NCBI RefSeq assembly: GCF_025359345.1
Contig: NZ_JANYGQ010000008.1
Coordinates: forward strand, 45,099-109,098
From: Mucilaginibacter sp.
GTDB lineage: Bacteria; Bacteroidota; Bacteroidia; Sphingobacteriales; Sphingobacteriaceae
Direction of reading: 5' to 3'
Length of the DNA: 64,000 bases
Both the position numbers and the translations under genes were made by a program. The notes under the pieces are model-generated. The model was not told the origin of the DNA, did not search any database, and worked only from the letters and a program-made list of their open reading frames with translations. This document shows positions 63,631 to 64,000 of this stretch, one piece after another (position 1 is the stretch's first letter; each line of letters opens with the position of its first letter).

Positions 63631-64000
63631 GTTGTATGGTTCACTCTTATATAAAGATTGAATAAAGATCATGAACTACTACTAAATGATGGTAAGATAT
63701 TGCCGCAAAGCAATGTCGGAGAAGGATCGACATTCATCTTCAATTTATCGGGTAGCTGATAATTCGTGGATGTTTATCACTAACGCAGCTACTATTTGTT
63801 TTTATTTAACACAGTGTCCCATTTTCAACGCTTAGGCACCAAAAAGCGCAAGGAGGGTGAAATGTCAAGGCCCTTTAGCTTTGCTTAGTGATTATTATCG
63901 AAACTATCTTGTTGACAAAGAATAAGGTGAACCAAGTCAAGGCCCAGGTTAATGACCTATGCTTCGTATTAGTCCTTTTCCAAGTCCTTTAGATTTTCTT
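63631..64000. other. Non-coding end of the window
   Basis: No gene, terminator or clear repeat is recognised in these 370 bases. CAAGGCCC words near 63870 and 63940 are repeated, but their meaning is unclear. Confidence 0.3.

Overview
The window is chromosomal DNA of a member of the Bacteroidota, most likely Sphingobacteriaceae (Mucilaginibacter or Pedobacter type). Support comes from TAnnTTTG -7 promoter elements, starts without Shine-Dalgarno sequences, many SCKKD-type lipoproteins, a T9SS-type C-terminal sorting domain, DUF4402, DUF1080 and DUF3857 families, and LytS/LytTR signalling. No rRNA, intact tRNA, CRISPR array or intact insertion sequence was seen.

Layout. 1-12.7 kb is mostly core: the N-terminal part of a ComEC-like protein, a MerR regulator, a pair of DUF3857/transglutaminase-like exported proteins (the second lacks the catalytic Cys), alaS, a Gly/His-rich secreted protein, gatB, a TlpA-type thioredoxin lipoprotein and a PhoB-type response regulator. 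12.7-18.3 kb holds a histone H1-like protein, four paralogous lipoproteins that arose by duplication of a two-gene unit (A-B-A'-B'), and an RluA-family pseudouridine synthase. 18.7-28.4 kb holds a cytochrome c/HEAT dehydrogenase-like protein, msrA, an M81 (MlrC-like) peptidase, a possible GhoS-like protein, two lipoproteins, a lipocalin-like protein and a LytS/LytTR two-component pair.

28.4-35.3 kb looks like an acquired accessory island. It is AT-richer than its surroundings, is bordered on the left by repeat elements, and carries two divergent genes. One encodes a small caspase/CHAT-like peptidase. The other encodes a 1756-residue protein with an N-terminal PD-(D/E)XK (DUF4297/Cap4-like) nuclease signature, a STAND/NACHT NTPase and a long helical sensor region, the layout of antiviral Avs proteins. 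This is the best candidate for a new defence system in the window.

35.3-45.4 kb holds an L,D-transpeptidase, a cupin, a stand-alone CheB methylesterase domain, an eRF1-like protein, a complete double-domain ArsA without arsenic partners, a GH43 enzyme, an AI-2E family permease, a DoxX-like membrane protein and a DUF1080 protein.

46.0-63.6 kb is one coherent surface-structure locus: DUF4402 pilin-like subunit, PapD-like chaperone, 3942-residue beta-helix adhesin with a T9SS-type tail, second DUF4402 protein, usher-like outer-membrane protein with a C-terminal SPOR-like domain, and a third DUF4402 protein. It reads as a chaperone-usher pilus system in a phylum that usually builds type V pili, combined with a T9SS-type giant adhesin.

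Repeats recur between genes: a hairpin-forming element of about 56 bp in five copies, paired inverted hairpins at 41.8 kb, and an inverted-end element before alaS. Four genes have the -7 element 3 to 6 bases from the start codon, which implies leaderless mRNAs.
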